DNA from: Camarhynchus parvulus
Taxonomy: Eukaryota; Chordata; Aves; Passeriformes; Thraupidae
Reading direction: 5' to 3'
Assembly: GCF_901933205.1 (NCBI RefSeq)
Contig: NC_044573.1
Span: forward strand, 55,373,993-55,437,992
DNA: 64,000 nucleotides
Part shown: positions 27,713 to 41,959 of the stretch, in pieces
How positions within the stretch are numbered: the first letter of the stretch is position 1
Layout of the letters: every line of letters starts with the position of its first letter
Notes under the pieces: model-generated
What the model was told of the DNA's origin: nothing
What the model saw: only the letters and a program-made list of their open reading frames with translations
Database searches by the model: none
Translations under genes and position numbers: made by a program

Positions 27713-30700
27713 TTCTCCTCAAAGTACTTACACATATGAATGAAATACTTCGAGTACATCTGGGAAATAAATAAAATAAGATCACAAGTTAAAATTGTTA
27801 GCTAGGAAGCAGAGAAGGTTAAATGATTTGCCAAAAGGAGTTGAGGTGCTGCCAGGATAATGGAACTTGAAATTGGTAACTGATTCTTATCTTAGTCTCA
27901 TATAACTGAAATTCAAAAATAACACTGCATGCAACATCTTCTATTACATAATGAATGCTGTATCAGCATTTTTTACAGCTTTCTCAATTTCTCACAATAT
28001 ATTCTCTATGAACTTGCAGTAAGTCACTTCCCTAACCATGGTTTCAGCAATAAAACAAGGGATAACAATATATTCACAAAAGCAACAAATATGTTGCTAA
28101 ACCATCTAATTAAAATCAGCTCTATTTGGAAACACATTTTTTCAGTCTGAAGAACGAACCAACCCCAAAACAGATGTTTTGTGGGTAGTAGTTTTCCCAA
28201 ACGAAGTATATGAAAGGACAAAAAGAAAAGGGAAGGTAATGAATTTCTGCATCCCAACACAAGTTAGCACAATGGTTTTTTTTTATTCTGACAAACATCT
28301 CATACAGCCTATGGGAACTTTCTTCCAAGCACTAGAAAAACTGTAAAACTGTCACCATCGTGGAAAGGTTTTTGTGCACCTACAGAGTAAATCCTAAAAA
28401 GACTAAAAGCAAAGAAATTGTAACACAGAAATCAAAAACCAGTTAAAATATAATCCCTTCAATGCCAAAGGGAACAAGCTAGCAGGTAAAGCCCTAAGCT
28501 TAATTTACTCTTATGGTATATCCTCTCAACTCTTCCTAATCAAAACAAGGCCAGGCTGTAATGAACTTTCATTTTTGGCAAAGAAATAATTTACAACTCC
28601 ACTGCTCAGCCAAGGCATAAAAAACACAACCCGTAACACAGCCACTAATGTCCAGCCTTCCTCCTTCCCTCCTGGCAACCTCATGAACACAGATCCCCCC
28701 AGGATGGCACTCCAAACTCACCTGAAGAGCTGCAGTGCCCCAGCAGTGTGCTGCTACCCACCTGCCTGGGCACTTGCCTTGAAGAGAGGCTGCTGGTGAG
28801 CAAGAGCGCTCTCCCTTGAATGCAGCCACAGATCCTGCTGCAATCTCATCAGCAGCATCCCCTCCAGCAACGGGAATTCATGTAGTCATTCTCATTTGAA
28901 AATTGCTTGTTGTTTATTTGCAGGAAAACGCTGCTTTATCTTTGCTTCCACATTGCATTTCTCAGACTGTGAGAATAAATACTGACAGTAAAGCTATTTT
29001 AAAGTTGATTTTATTTCTGTGAGTTATCAAGAAAATTAGCTTTTTTCTTTTTTCCATAGAAAATTAAAGAGACAAAGAGCTTCACAAACTCAGAGGGAGC
29101 TTATTTGTGCTGTCACAAGCATTCCTTGATCCCATTCTGGACAGACTACCTGCAGAGCGCTTATCTTCCATGTCTACTCTCTGCATCACATCTTTTCTAC
29201 AGGTGCCAAATACAATGGCATTGATGTTCTCTCCTACAGTCTGGAGCAGAGCTCTGCAGTCAGTACAGCTCATTTAGGGTCTCAGACACAAAGCAAATCT
29301 GACATACACAGTGCCATGTTTCTCTCTGGTGCATACAGAAAAGGCTTTGCTCTGCTCCCTGTGCATCACTGCATGTTCCCTCTCCATTTTCCCGCTGCTT
29401 TGCTGCAACTGTGCCTGACCCTGCAGGATAGTTCAGAGCACGTGCCTGGCCACAGCTGAAACACAGGAATGAGAAAGAGTTGTCAAAGCTAGAAGAAGGA
29501 GAGGAGTCTATATCCACTTTGCTTTATTTGTTTGTGAACATCACCTTTCCATTTGATTCAGCCTAGTAAAAAAAGCTCCCGGTGCCTTGCTGCCTACAGG
29601 CACGGAGCAGCAGGGCGCTGTGCAGGCTCAGAAAGCTGTGCAGTGATCAATGGCTGCAGGAGCTGCATGCCCCAGAGCAGCCAGAAGGCAGGCAGGGAGC
29701 GTGTCCCTCCCATGGCACAGCAAACGTGCCTGTCCCAGGGGAGTCTCGTGCAAGGGCTGCTGCCAGATGCTGCACGGAGAAAAGCTGAAACTATGGAAGT
29801 TGACAAAGCAATCTCTGTCCACCTGGGAGCTGATAGATGAAGACCAACTGAATCCTTGAACACTGTGCTTAGCATTTTTTCCAAATTACTTACTTGTTCT
29901 AATTACAACCCTGTATATTGTTGATGGCTATAACCTCTCAGAAGTCCTGTTAAATTCTTGGACTCAATGGCTTTCCTGCGTTAATGACTTCCACATTTTA
30001 GTCACATGTGAGAAAGTATTTCCTTCTTTTATAGAAGAATTAATATAAATGCCTGGCAGCATCTCTTCACAGACTGAAAATATTTTTAAAGAAAAACTAG
30101 TTTCCAGGCAGTATGGAGATGGCTTCAGATAACCTTTAAATGATGTATTACACCACAGGGACACAATACAGGTATAAATACAAGTCTATGAAATTCCCTA
30201 GACTTTGGATTTACAGATACAAATTCTATATGAACATGACAACTTAAAAATTCTTGGCTTTCTCAGTACTTCAAATATTAGAAACATGGTAACATGTCAA
30301 GAGTCTTAAAACTGTTTCTGTGAAGAATGAACCAAGTAGTTTTGATTAAATGGAGAGAAAGAAAGCGGTCAAGTTGCTAAAGAATATGAACCTTTTGCTA
30401 AATTGATTCAGGGATAACAGCAAAGCTCTGATAACATCAATCAGCTCTAAACACACATTTTAAGTCAGCAAACCTATGCAAAATACTACACGTCATACAG
30501 TGTGCAAGCTGATATTTAAAACCCAGTTCAGTATTTTGTTTTCAGAAGGGAATGGCCACATATTAATGTGCAGCTGCATGACAGTCTCTGTAACATTCTA
30601 CTGTTCAAGATTACTGTCTAGATACTCACCCACCGATTCAAATTTGAGCTGAAAAAGGTACTTTACATGAATTTTAATTTGTGTGGGATCCAGATTATAA

Positions 30701-33149
30701 TGCAGAAGTAACCAGGGTTATGTTTGCCTAACATATGTGATGACCTTCACAACTGAAAAGCTTCTCTTTCTTGTGAATAGGGTTGCATTGCTCCTCCAGT
30801 TACAACTTTTGAGTTTTAACAAGCCAGCTGAAGTGGCTGCAATGTCACACAAATAAGGATCTTTACTTTTTTGTGGACCTGCTGGGATTACTGGGGAAGG
30901 TGATGAAAAGCCTGGCAGACACTGAAAAAACCAGCACAGGCCAGAAAGTAATTTCTGGGAGCAGATGTTTGTTCTAAGTGCATTTACAGATGGATGCCAT
31001 ACAAGGGGAAGCTGGCATTTAACAGGTCCTGCACTCATCCATTTCACTGTCATTGAGGCTACTATTAAAAATATATATAAATAAAGAAGATTCAGTGAGA
31101 GAGAAGGGAAAACTATGACATATCCAGGGCACAACTCCAAATAATGCAGGAGATGGTCCGTGACGTCCTTATTACTCATTTCCTCTCTTAAGATTTTGAC
31201 CCCTTGCCTACCTCATCCTGATGTTTAAGGCTGATGGTCTCTTTGCTAGTGAAAACCCCTTAAAAAGAAAACAAGAGGCAGCCCTTCACACTGCTGCTCC
31301 TTCAGAGAGGGCTGAGGCAGGCAGGGCTGGGAGCCTGGGCTCCTCCCCAAGGCAGCAGTGATTTACAGCTTCCAGAGCACAGGCTCCTACACCCAAACTG
31401 CTGCCAAGAGGGACACATCTGCAGCCTGTTGGGCCACCCCCCTGATCACCAAAGGACTGCACCAGCTTTAGGACTGACGGGGGGACAAGGACAGTGGGAC
31501 TTGGAGCAGAGACAGACACTCCTGCTATCCCTCCCTTAGCTGTCATTACTGAAATACCTCGGTCACTTCTCAACACGGTTTCTGGACAACCACTTTTTTC
31601 TTTTTAGAGTGATATAAAACAAAGTGAAAATACCAGAGGCTTACCTACAAAACACTAAATACAGCAAACTGTAACCACTGTGGAGTTGATTCACAAACAA
31701 ATCAGATGTTCATACACTCAGGGCATTGCCACCCCTCAGAGAGACAGGGGCTGCCACAGCTCCAGCAATATGATTTTCATTTGTAGACACACGTCTGTCA
31801 GAACCCTAAACCTCATACTGTATTAGCTTTGTGGCTGATATTATGTAGGTCTGGAAATAATCAAAGGGCAGTCAGTTGTCTTGAATTAGATAATATGTAA
31901 GAATTTTTCTTACTCAAGTGTCAAAAAATATTAACATAACTTGTACTTTATAGAGGGGAAAGATTCCAAAACCAGGCAGTGTTCCATGTACCTGCAGTGA
32001 TAAGTAGAAGAATGGTTAGCTAAAATATAGACCTACAAAAAAATAAAACTCCCTTGTAAGTTTCTTTTCCATCTGGGAGAATACTGCAATTCTCCATGAA
32101 AAATGCCAGCAGCAAACTGTCATGCTGAATTTTCCTCTACAGTATGTATTTGATTCTGAATCAATCCCACAGAGAACAGCAGACAACATCAAAACAGAAG
32201 TCTTTAACTGCCCCATAAAATGAAGATTACTTTAGACCCCTAAAAATGAACTTTTATGAGTATATCCCTGGAAGATGAAACCACTAGACATTACATTGCA
32301 GTTATCTGGGATTCATCTCATATATTACTATTTTTTTTTAAGCTTTACTGGAAATCATACTGAAAGGCCTACAAGAAGGCACATTTTTGGATTATCATGG
32401 CTTTTGTGTCTGGAAAACAGACTTTAGAACATTAATGAAATGGTCCATTTGGTCTAAACAATCCAAGGAAAGAAAAAAATTGCTTTCCCTTTAGAAAATG
32501 TGATTTTAAATGTTTTCCAGTTGCAGTAGTAAACATAGGCTGAGCCAACATTTCAGAGAGATTCAGTTTACCTAGGAAAAAGCACTTCTGTGCTGGAATA
32601 AAAATGCTTGCAGCCATTCTGTTTAAATTTTGAAGGTACCCCATTCCAGCATGACACGTGCATGTGTGTGGTAGGTGTCTGTGTCTATATTCACCAGATC
32701 TCCATCGTGGTCCTCCTGACTGGGGAGTAAAGCAAGTCTCCCAGTTGTGCCTATTTTGTAAAGTCCATGTAAACTACTAGGAAATGGCATTTAAATAATT
32801 TGAAGTGATTGCTGACATTTCCTTCAGAAAAAGGTGAAAGAATCTGTTCTTACTGCAGACTCTGCAGCAGCACATTTATCAGTAATATCAGGAAGTGTGG
32901 TCACTGTCTGACACAGCTTGCTCAGCTACCAGGTTTCTCGTGGCAGATGGTCTTTGTACATTCAAATTAGGATAACCTGCTGAATAAGCCAAGGGATGGG
33001 AGCTCTGGAAGACAGGCCACATTCACTAAAAGGTATTTTTAATGGAATTATATCAGTGTATCCTACCAGCAAGTTATCCTAAAAAAATTCAAAAGGGATT
33101 CAAAGTGGCAGCTCAGGAATATCAAGAACTCTCCAGCTCAGTGGAAACA

Positions 33150-33180
33150 CAGCTGTGGGACTTGATGATCCTTATGCAAC
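33150..33180 (+). mobile_element. Possible relic of a CR1 3' tail
   Basis: The string gggacttgatgatcctta resembles the CR1 3' UTR block reading GGACT(C/T)GATGATCCTT. The flanks do not clearly continue the match and no octamer tail is seen, so this may be chance. Confidence 0.25.
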
Positions 33181-34078
33181 ATGGGCATTTTGTGTTACTG
33201 AACAACTGGAGCTATTAGGGAACCTTATTTGCTTGTGGTCCCCATTTTTTTATGTCCACCTCTTAGGGATTTGTGGGTCGTAATGCCACTTTGGCTCTTT
33301 CTCCTGAAGGAGCCTTCTTTCTCTCTCTTCCAGAGCACAAGCATTAGGATAATTTTTATTTTATTTGATTGTTTAAAAATTTTTTTGATTGAGTGTCTGG
33401 GAGAGGGAAGAGGAGCCACTGCACTTTGGAGGCACTCATGATTTCATGTGTCTGACATTATTTTTTTCCTTTTCTACTGGCTTTGACCACTTGAATAAGT
33501 TTCAGTATTGCTCTGAGTATCTTTCTCCCTCTTACACATAATCCTTTACAGATTACATGTCTTGTTCAACAGCACAGGGAATATTTGGAACAATACATCT
33601 ATTTGTATAGCTCTGCCAGACATTCTTCCTATGCTCTTCCTGTGCTGTGTTTGTAATTTTATCTGCCTTTCAAAAATTCAATTAAGGGACTGTTAATAAA
33701 AATTAATTTAATTAGCCCTCTGACAATACAGAACAGCACCACATAGATGACATATTGCCAGTTCATGATGGTGCAATGAGAAGGAAGGAGCAGAGTACCA
33801 GTAAGTCTCCTGCATCCCTCAAAATACTGAGGAAGGGTGCTCTAAAGTGGCTTGTTAGAAAGGATGTTATGTGGTACAGAATGCAAAACAGCTGCTGCTT
33901 TCTATGAGGCATGAGGGAAGCTAAAAATAAAACAAGCACAAAGGTAAAATGGATGAATCCTGGATGCCTTCTCCTTATTCCTAATGAAAATAGTTCTCAG
34001 CATTTTTTTGAGAAACAAGGGTGTAAAATATACAGAGGAGGGTTAAGAAAGGCTATGGATGAAAACACCCAAAGGATG

Positions 34079-34113
34079 ATCCAAATAATAAATAAGCAAG
34101 CAAATAAATAAAT
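34079..34113. repeat. Short AAATA/AAGC simple repeat
   Basis: The series aataataaataagcaagc followed by aaataaataaatac is an imperfect tetranucleotide repeat. Confidence 0.65.
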
Positions 34114-36637
34114 ACATCTGCAACATCACAGAAATAATTCTCAAAATGTCCAAATTGTTCTATTTTCCAGTAAAGATGCAAAATTCCTAAAATGCATTAC
34201 ACTGTGGATTGATGCAACTTTTGTACTTGATTTTATTCCAGCACACATCCAATATACTGGGGTGGGGAAAAGAGATGAAAGGAGGAGGAAGGATGAAAGA
34301 TACCCTTCACAGATAAGAGTATCTGGAAGGGAGCCACTGTGAAGGATAAATAAATAAGGATAAACTTATTTGCCAATCAAAATGAACGTGAGCATACACA
34401 GAGGAATTTTATCCCCATGAGTACTTATCAGTTGCTTCTTACTGTAGTCAAAGCATACAGATTCTTGACAATGTAACCTACTTGTGAACGTTTCTGAAAT
34501 TTGGACTTGATTTCTGCTGAATATGCAAATCCAGAAGTGGAAGCATCCTTAATTGCATACTGCAACTAAAAGTGTGTAGTGTGCAGGTAGGTAGGTGTGC
34601 CCATATGTGTGGGTAGGTGTTCCCACTATTCTGAATGCTTGTGAATGGAAAGTTTTCTTGTCAAAAGGAAGCTATTTAAAAATAATGGTATTGCTGTTTT
34701 TATTCAAAAATTTCTGTTAAGTTTTTCCATCTTGTTCACAAAAGCCTTCAGTTTATGATTTGAATTTATATGAGACTTTTACTTTGTTTCTTTCTTTTTG
34801 AAACCAGCTATCCCAAAGCAAAATGATGAGTGACAGGCTGAATTGACAGGGTTGACTAGGTTGAAATGCTCCCACCATTCCTGGCCTGCTGCACCAGTAG
34901 TTCAGAGCACATTAGTCACAATATGTGCTGCAGAGTCCATGCATGCCCCACCTCTGGGTTCCAGCACTATTAATTGAATTTGGGGATGCAGCCAAACAGC
35001 TTAAAACTTTCCCTTTCATATACAATGAAGTACTTTGTCTTGTTAGGACAGGAACCTTGGGTGAGCTTGCTCAGGCGCTCTGCAGAGAAATAGCACAGGG
35101 AACAGCGCGTGGGCTGAGTTTGCCCCAGCCTGCCTTCCTGACACTTACAGCAGGACTGCTTCAGCAGCCACATTTCCCTTTATGGTAGGGCCTTCCAGAG
35201 CATCCAACTGCAGAAATGTAACCTGTCTGTGAGGCAGGGCTGTGTCAAACACGGCCTTGCAGGGAAGTTGATCCACCCCTCTGGCACTTGTCCTCTCAAG
35301 TGATGAAAACAACTTTATTTTAGAGTCCAATGAAAAACAATAAATTTTGACACTTCCATTCCACTCTTCATACGGTCTATACAAAAAAGAGGAAATTAAT
35401 ATGGAATATAAATGTGCCAAATCAATTACAGTTGATCATGCACATCAGACAAGCACCTTTCAGCATCACCTGCCTCCTGGATTGTCAGTCAGCCATGTTT
35501 CTGCTTAGCTTGAGAAGAGGACTGTGCCCAGCACAGCAGCCAATCACAGCTAACCCAAGGGATGTAAACAAGGAAGAAACACTGTGCTTTGAGCTACTGC
35601 TCTTAAAATGCTTCAGAGCAAAAGAACTACAAATTTGGGGTTGAGGAGTGAAGGGGACAGAAAATCTCAGAACTGGGTAATAATGCATTTAAGCACAGTC
35701 CAGTACAGTTATGTTGTAAGAAACCAGCTAACCTTCTTTCAAGTATCACAGGACCTCAGGATTCATTAAATCAATTAATAATATGATACTTCATGCTAGT
35801 TCATCAGGTGCTATAAGTAGCACACTGTGTTCTACCACAGCTCCTTTCCCACTTCACCGCAGACCAGAACTGATTATCAACATTTTTGTCATTTGGGTTA
35901 AAAACAGGATTATATAAAATCGTAACCTAATATTACACTGACTAAAAGTTATGGACACCAGTAACTACAAAAAAAATTATAGAATCACTACAAGCAAAGA
36001 AATTGTTACTAAAACAACTAAAGCATTTATTTTACAGCTGCTTTTTCCCTGATCCACTTTGGGTGTAAATGGGTAATTTCATCTGAGTTCTAGTCACACA
36101 GTTGCAGCTTGTTGTTTTACTGTGGGTAACCAGCAATAAATTTATATGATCAAACCCACTGAGACACAACGGAGATAATTTTGATCATGATGAAGGAAAA
36201 CAGCTAACACAAATTTTATAGCTTTCAATAATCCTGTGTGCTTCACAGACCAGTCATATGAAACTAATAACTGATGATGAAACTTTTTATTACAGAAAAT
36301 CCTTGCCAAAGTGAAGGAAGATCTACTAATTTAGGAAACAATCACAGGGGAAAACCCTCCCCTAAAAGCATATTACACCTGAGACTGAAAATAAATGGAC
36401 TTCATAGCATGATGTGAAAGTCAAAAAACCCATTCAGCAGACAGAAGGAGTGAGTTGCCTTCTCAGCAGCACAGGTAGCATTCCCCAAAACCAGAGGGAA
36501 GGCTTGTCCCTGGCTGTATGCTGGTCCAGAACTGCCCTCCTCCCTGCTTGTTCATTGTACCCATGCTGACAACACCCAGCTCAGCATAACTAAAGGTGGC
36601 AAAGCACACCCACAGTACCTTTGGAAGCAAAAGCTAG

Positions 36638-36679
36638 TTATATATGTGTGTATGTGTATATATATGTATATATATGTAG
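36638..36679. repeat. TATATG microsatellite
   Basis: Alternating TA/TG dinucleotides with a tatatatgta motif repeated three times. A likely length-polymorphic site. Confidence 0.85.
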
Positions 36680-39600
36680 ATGAACATGCCATTGAGGCAG
36701 AGGGTATTCAATAGGCCCTGCTCATGGCCATCCTACCAACTTTGGAACCACAGGCAATCCTCCCCATGCCTGCTGTGCCATCCATTGTACCACCACAGAT
36801 CTCCATTCTGCACTGCACAGCATGCCATGGGCTCCTCCCACTCCACAGTCTAGTAAAGCACTGCCTCCAATGCTGCTCAAAAGCATCAAAAAGTTAAGTT
36901 TCGAAGGAAAGAGTTAAAAAAGCCTAAACACAGAGCTTTGGAGAAGTTTGTGCTTTAGTGATAAGATTTTGGTCACCTCCTTTAAAACCACTGATGTCTC
37001 TCACACTGAGTTACCATGATGCTAATTTAACATAATTTTTCTTCAATTCCGCATGCCAAAATCAATATCACAACAGTGGCTATAATTCTCTTTCTCACAT
37101 CAACATACTTGCAGTCCCACTCCATGAGCTGGGAAACCAAATAAGAAACCAAAGAAAAAACTGTTTCATTGCCAAATTGGAAGGACACTAGTAAACAAAA
37201 TCTTGAAACTATCACCTTAAAAACAGACTTTCAAAAGCCTTAGAAGTTCTGGGTCAGTGACTAGACTACAGATGCTAATCCAAAATTTGAGTCAGCTTCT
37301 GAAGCAACCAAAAAATGTCCGTGTCTATCAGACTTTTAGGACCACACTCCTTCTTCCCCTGTTCTCCCCATAAAGGCACATATGCCTGCCCACTTTCATG
37401 TCTAATACCTTGGCCCCATTCCCAGAGCAGTGTGTGATATCCTCCTTCCACTCTTTAAAGATGTGACACAGAATCCAGCTGCAGCCACCCTGAGATTTGG
37501 ATACAAATACCATGTGCAGCATATCAGTTGCTGGAACTTTCAGTCTGACATACAAAGCAATGAGTTATGATAGCTAAATAAATAAAAGATTACACAATAG
37601 TAAAACCAACCTACTTCCTTACAGGATTGTGCAAGCTTCAAATGAATGCTGCAAAGTATTTTGTAAAGAAGAATCATTGTAGGAGTCATAAAGAAAGAAA
37701 ATGGATGGGGATTGTGATGACAGAACCAAGTCCTTTGTCACACTGGCCATAGTTTTAAGAATTAAGAAATAGAAAGGTGCATTCCAGGAAGAAAATTCCA
37801 ATGTTCAGCAAGAAGAAGATTTTCCAAGCTTTGTGACATTCAGATACTGAGCTACCCCTAAAAACAACATGAATTTTATAGTCATTAATTCTTACCTAGC
37901 TTTGTAACACATGACTCTATTTATGCTATTTATTATTACAAGAATAATTTCACCTGTATGCTACCAAATCAAACTTCAGTAATACCTACTTTAATTTCAT
38001 TAGACTTTGAGAGCCTGTGAAAAATATTTTAGCTGGGAAGAAGCCAGAGGTAATCTTGCTAACTCTCAATGTTAGCAATATCCCCAAACAAGATGCAAAA
38101 AGATTTGCTTCTTAATTGTGCTATGCAGTTCCTTTGACTGGCAGCCATCTCCTTCCCCACCATTTCAGTCCATCCCAAGATAAAAATTCATACTTTTCCT
38201 GAACCAGTTGTCCCATGACATTCACTGGATGTTCAGCAGCAGCAGTATGTGCACAGCTGTAAAACATCTGGCACACAGGTGTATGAAATGGCACTTGCTT
38301 GCTGTCTGTAGTCACATTTTTTGGAAAGATAACAAACAGTTATTGTGCAAAAAGACAGATAGTATTGCTGTGCTCACTATTGTAAGTTGCATTTATTTTC
38401 AATGGTGTAATCTCCAGGGCAAAAAAGAAGAACAAGTGTTAAGAAAGAGAAATTTTATGGAAGCCAAGCATGGTCCTTCATGTTGGTACTGATAATCCAG
38501 CTTGGATCCAGGTTTATTTCCAAGGAGCAAGTAAGTGGGGCTGGAAGGCACACTTTAAATAAACCCTCTGACACTGTCTGAAATGGAATGGGAGCAAACG
38601 CTTTCCTTTGGCAGCTTGAACTTACAAGTTAACGCCAGCAACATTACAAACATTAATCTTAAATATAGCACTAACTACAGAGTAAACATAAACTTCTACA
38701 TAAGAAGTAAGCCTGTATAAAAGCAAATTTGATATACAAAAGGCAGTTTACATAGAGCAAAGAAGAAAATGCATTGCTTTCAGCATCAGACATTAGACAT
38801 TTGGAAAAAAATACATTAAAAATGCAATCAATGTCACATTTGCCAAAGGTGTTGATTGGACAAAATTGGTAACTCCAGAGTTTTACTTAAAATAGTACAA
38901 GACAGACCTATGTGGCAAAACTGAGGAGGTAACTCATGCCCAATGCCCGCCATGAGCATGCAGGCACACGTGAGCTTTAACACAACAGGTGCAACACTAG
39001 CAATGAAGATTTTAGCATGGACTGATTAAGCCACAGTGAGAATCCTTCAACAGCTTGCACTACAAGTGGAAGTTGCATCTTGCACCACTTGGGTATGCCT
39101 TTGCTTACTCACAGTACAAACACCTTAGATACTCCTCATGTATTGGCAATGGACATACAGCGGCTTGTGTTGTGGGCAAATGGAAGCAGTGCCTGCTACA
39201 TGCTTCTTCATTCCCCAGTAACTCATAAAGAAACTTGATGAGACTCTGCTGGCACTAGGGCTCTTCCTACCTTCTGAACCAAGTTTTCAAACAGCAGTCC
39301 AAGGAACAGATTCTCTGATTTACACTCTATTAAATATAAATCACCAGGTCTATATGATATGGCAACATCATGATTCAGCTTGCAAACTCAACGTCCTTAC
39401 CATTGCAGAATTCTCAATTTTCCTCTGCTCTTACCCTTTTTCTATTAAGAGTAGAATATTCTTAATATTCTACATATTCTACAGCAATGCAACACCAAAC
39501 TCTCAATGTGGGTAATGCACACAGAAAAAAACAACTGTGTAATCCAATCAAATTATCCAAGCAATGTTGAAACCACAAAACACTGACTGGTCTTTTCCAT

Positions 39601-41561
39601 GCATTGTCATACCCAAGAAAATGTTTGCTTTTTCTTTCTATGTTAACTTTCTTCAGAAGGTTTTCTTCCAAAAAGAAAAGGCTCATCACATCTCTCAAAA
39701 GCCTACAGTTACTGAAATGAAATGGAACAAGAATGATTAGATGGATAGTTATGAAGACAGGAAACATGAGACAGGCATTTTAGAAGGAAGGGCAATCTTT
39801 ACTATAAATCAAAGCTTTCCAAATGTTTCCAGCACCAAAATGGATTGGCAGCATGAGGTGATAGGTGTTTTGGCAGAGATAAAACTGACAATGTGAAATG
39901 AAATATGTGTAGGTTATTAAAACAGCAAGCTTTGCTGGCAGCTGGGGTTTGTTGAAATTCTAATCAAGTTTCCAAAAAGAATTTGTATTTGAAATTAGAA
40001 AGGAATGTCTCATCTATTGGCAGAAGCTTTAAGGCCCATTTAATTAGTCCTAAAAATGAATGGGTGCAGTATTTTTTTTCAACTGTTGTTATGCAAATGC
40101 AGGCATGTTTCAGTTTACCTGTGCTTCTCCAGACTGCACACTTCTCTATCCTTGCTGTTGAGGCAGCTGGAGTCAGTGAGCAAGTATCTCCCATTTTGAT
40201 ACTCAAACGGCAGTTCAACTGTACCCACAACTCTTTATTTACACTGGCTCCATTCTCCACTGAGTTATCAGTACAGAACCAAGCCCTCTGAGCATGTTCT
40301 TGGCAACTTTTTGATTCAAAAAGTAAATGCTAAAGATCTACTAGGAGAAGTGAATCTATTTTTCCTTCTGCAAATACTCTGTTCCTAAGGTGGGAAAGGT
40401 CCCTCTTCAAACACTTCCAAAACAGATGAAAAATAACAAACACCTGTCTTTTTGCTTAAGAGATATGAATAATATTCTGAGATATTACCTTCAGTGCTGA
40501 ATCAGCAGTTACCTTCACCTTTTGACCATCCATAAAGGACAACCTTCAAAAGATGAAATGAAGACCTGGAAAAGACCTAGCTTTTGCTAAAGTGGTAAGG
40601 AGTCAGAGGCAATATTCCATGATAATCATTGTGCCCTAATGCATCATCCACGCTGTAGCAACATTTCATAAAGTATTTCAAAACCAGGCTTTGCAGCTGC
40701 TTGGCCTGGGGAGGTGTATCATGGGATCAGTACGCAAAAGAAAAGCAAAACAAATACCTCAGTTGCTACTAAAAATTTCTGCTGGAAAATACCAAGATTT
40801 TGTTTTCTGTTTTGTTAAGAGATTGTCAGATTCCTCCAAAGGATTGCAGATAAGCAGCTAAACTTTAAATTACAACATTTAAGGTGGATGTTTTTAGCTG
40901 TTTATGGGCTTCTTTTTTCTAGTTACCATAACTTTTTATTATTTTATTAAAAATATGTGAAAACCCAAACCAACAACTTACACATTCCTGTGTTCAAGAC
41001 CATGTGAACATCAGGAAGTGGGAAGGGTTAACCTGTGTATATTAAGATGAACAGGCTGCAAAACAGTACTAATGAATAGATACTCAGTACAAAAATTAGC
41101 ACAACTCTGCATTCCTCACTTTGGCATCTTTCCTACCCTGTACTTAAGTCTTCATTCTGCCCAGGGGCTCCATCTCTGGAAGGAAAGGACTGCAGCTGCA
41201 AGGGGATGACGCTGCCCCTAGGCACAGGTACACATACTCATGTGCAGACTGCAGCCTTGTCCTTGCTCATCCATGGCCAAGGGGATGGTCCTGTGGGACT
41301 GCAGGAGCTTTGTCTTAGCTCTGTGTAACCTAACTTAGGACTGGCCATCCTTCTCTAATGTGATAAGCTTGAATTTGTATACACACTTGGGTCAGCAGCT
41401 TTCTAATATCTGCACATTTGTGGCATCTGCCAGTTAACATGCAGGTCACTAAATGTGCCCTGAGTATTAAGTGGTTAATCTGTGCCTATGGAAATGTTTT
41501 GGGAGTAATATAACCAGCTTCAACATTTCAAAGGATTTTAAGACTTGGGTTGCATCATATT

Positions 41562-41959
41562 TGTGGGGACCCTCGTGGCAGGAAGGAATGATGAATCTGA
41601 CTCCATGTTCTCAGAAGGCTAATTTGTTATTTTATGATAAATTAAATACTAAACTATACTATACTAGAGTACAGAATGGATACTTACAGAATGCTAAAAA
41701 GATCATAATGAAAACTCGTGAGTCTCTCCAGAGTCCCAACACAGCTTGGCACTGATTGGCCAACGAGTGAAAACACTCCCACTAGGAACCAATGAAACAA
41801 TCACCTATTGGATAAACAATCTCCAAACTCATTCCACATGAGCAAAACAGAGGAGAAGCAAATGAGTTAATTATTGTTTTCATTTTTCTTTGAGGCTTCT
41901 CAGCTTCCCAGGAGAAAAATCCTGGGCAAAGGGATTTTTCAGAAAATGTGAATGTGACA
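41562..41959 (-). mobile_element. Solo LTR of an endogenous retrovirus (passerine-type)
   Basis: A 398-bp unit with TG...CA ends. I recognise the sequence as resembling an LTR family common in songbird genomes; the family name is not certain. In minus-strand orientation it looks like a promoter-bearing LTR. CCAAT-type motifs lie near 41754-41762, 41788-41793 and 41804-41808, followed by a TATA-like stretch near 41652-41666 and an ATAAAA-like degenerate poly(A) motif near 41627-41634. No gag, pol or env coding sequence adjoins it, so it is a solo LTR left by recombination. It lies in the same orientation as MTHFD1L, inside the terminal intron. A GTTGCA hexamer occurs just outside both ends (41549-41554 and 41962-41967) but is offset from the TG/CA ends, so the target duplication is uncertain. 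Confidence 0.75.

Noticed and set aside
28569..28829. 86-codon minus-strand frame with an exon-like donor (ttcag before gtgagt)
   Set aside because: One good donor alone is weak. The peptide is unrecognised and I saw no convincing acceptor or known family. It could be tested by RNA-seq.
30718..31179. 153-codon minus-strand frame with a hydrophobic N-terminal segment
   Set aside because: No recognised motif, AT-rich intron, and a length reachable by chance. The hydrophobic run comes from T-rich codons.
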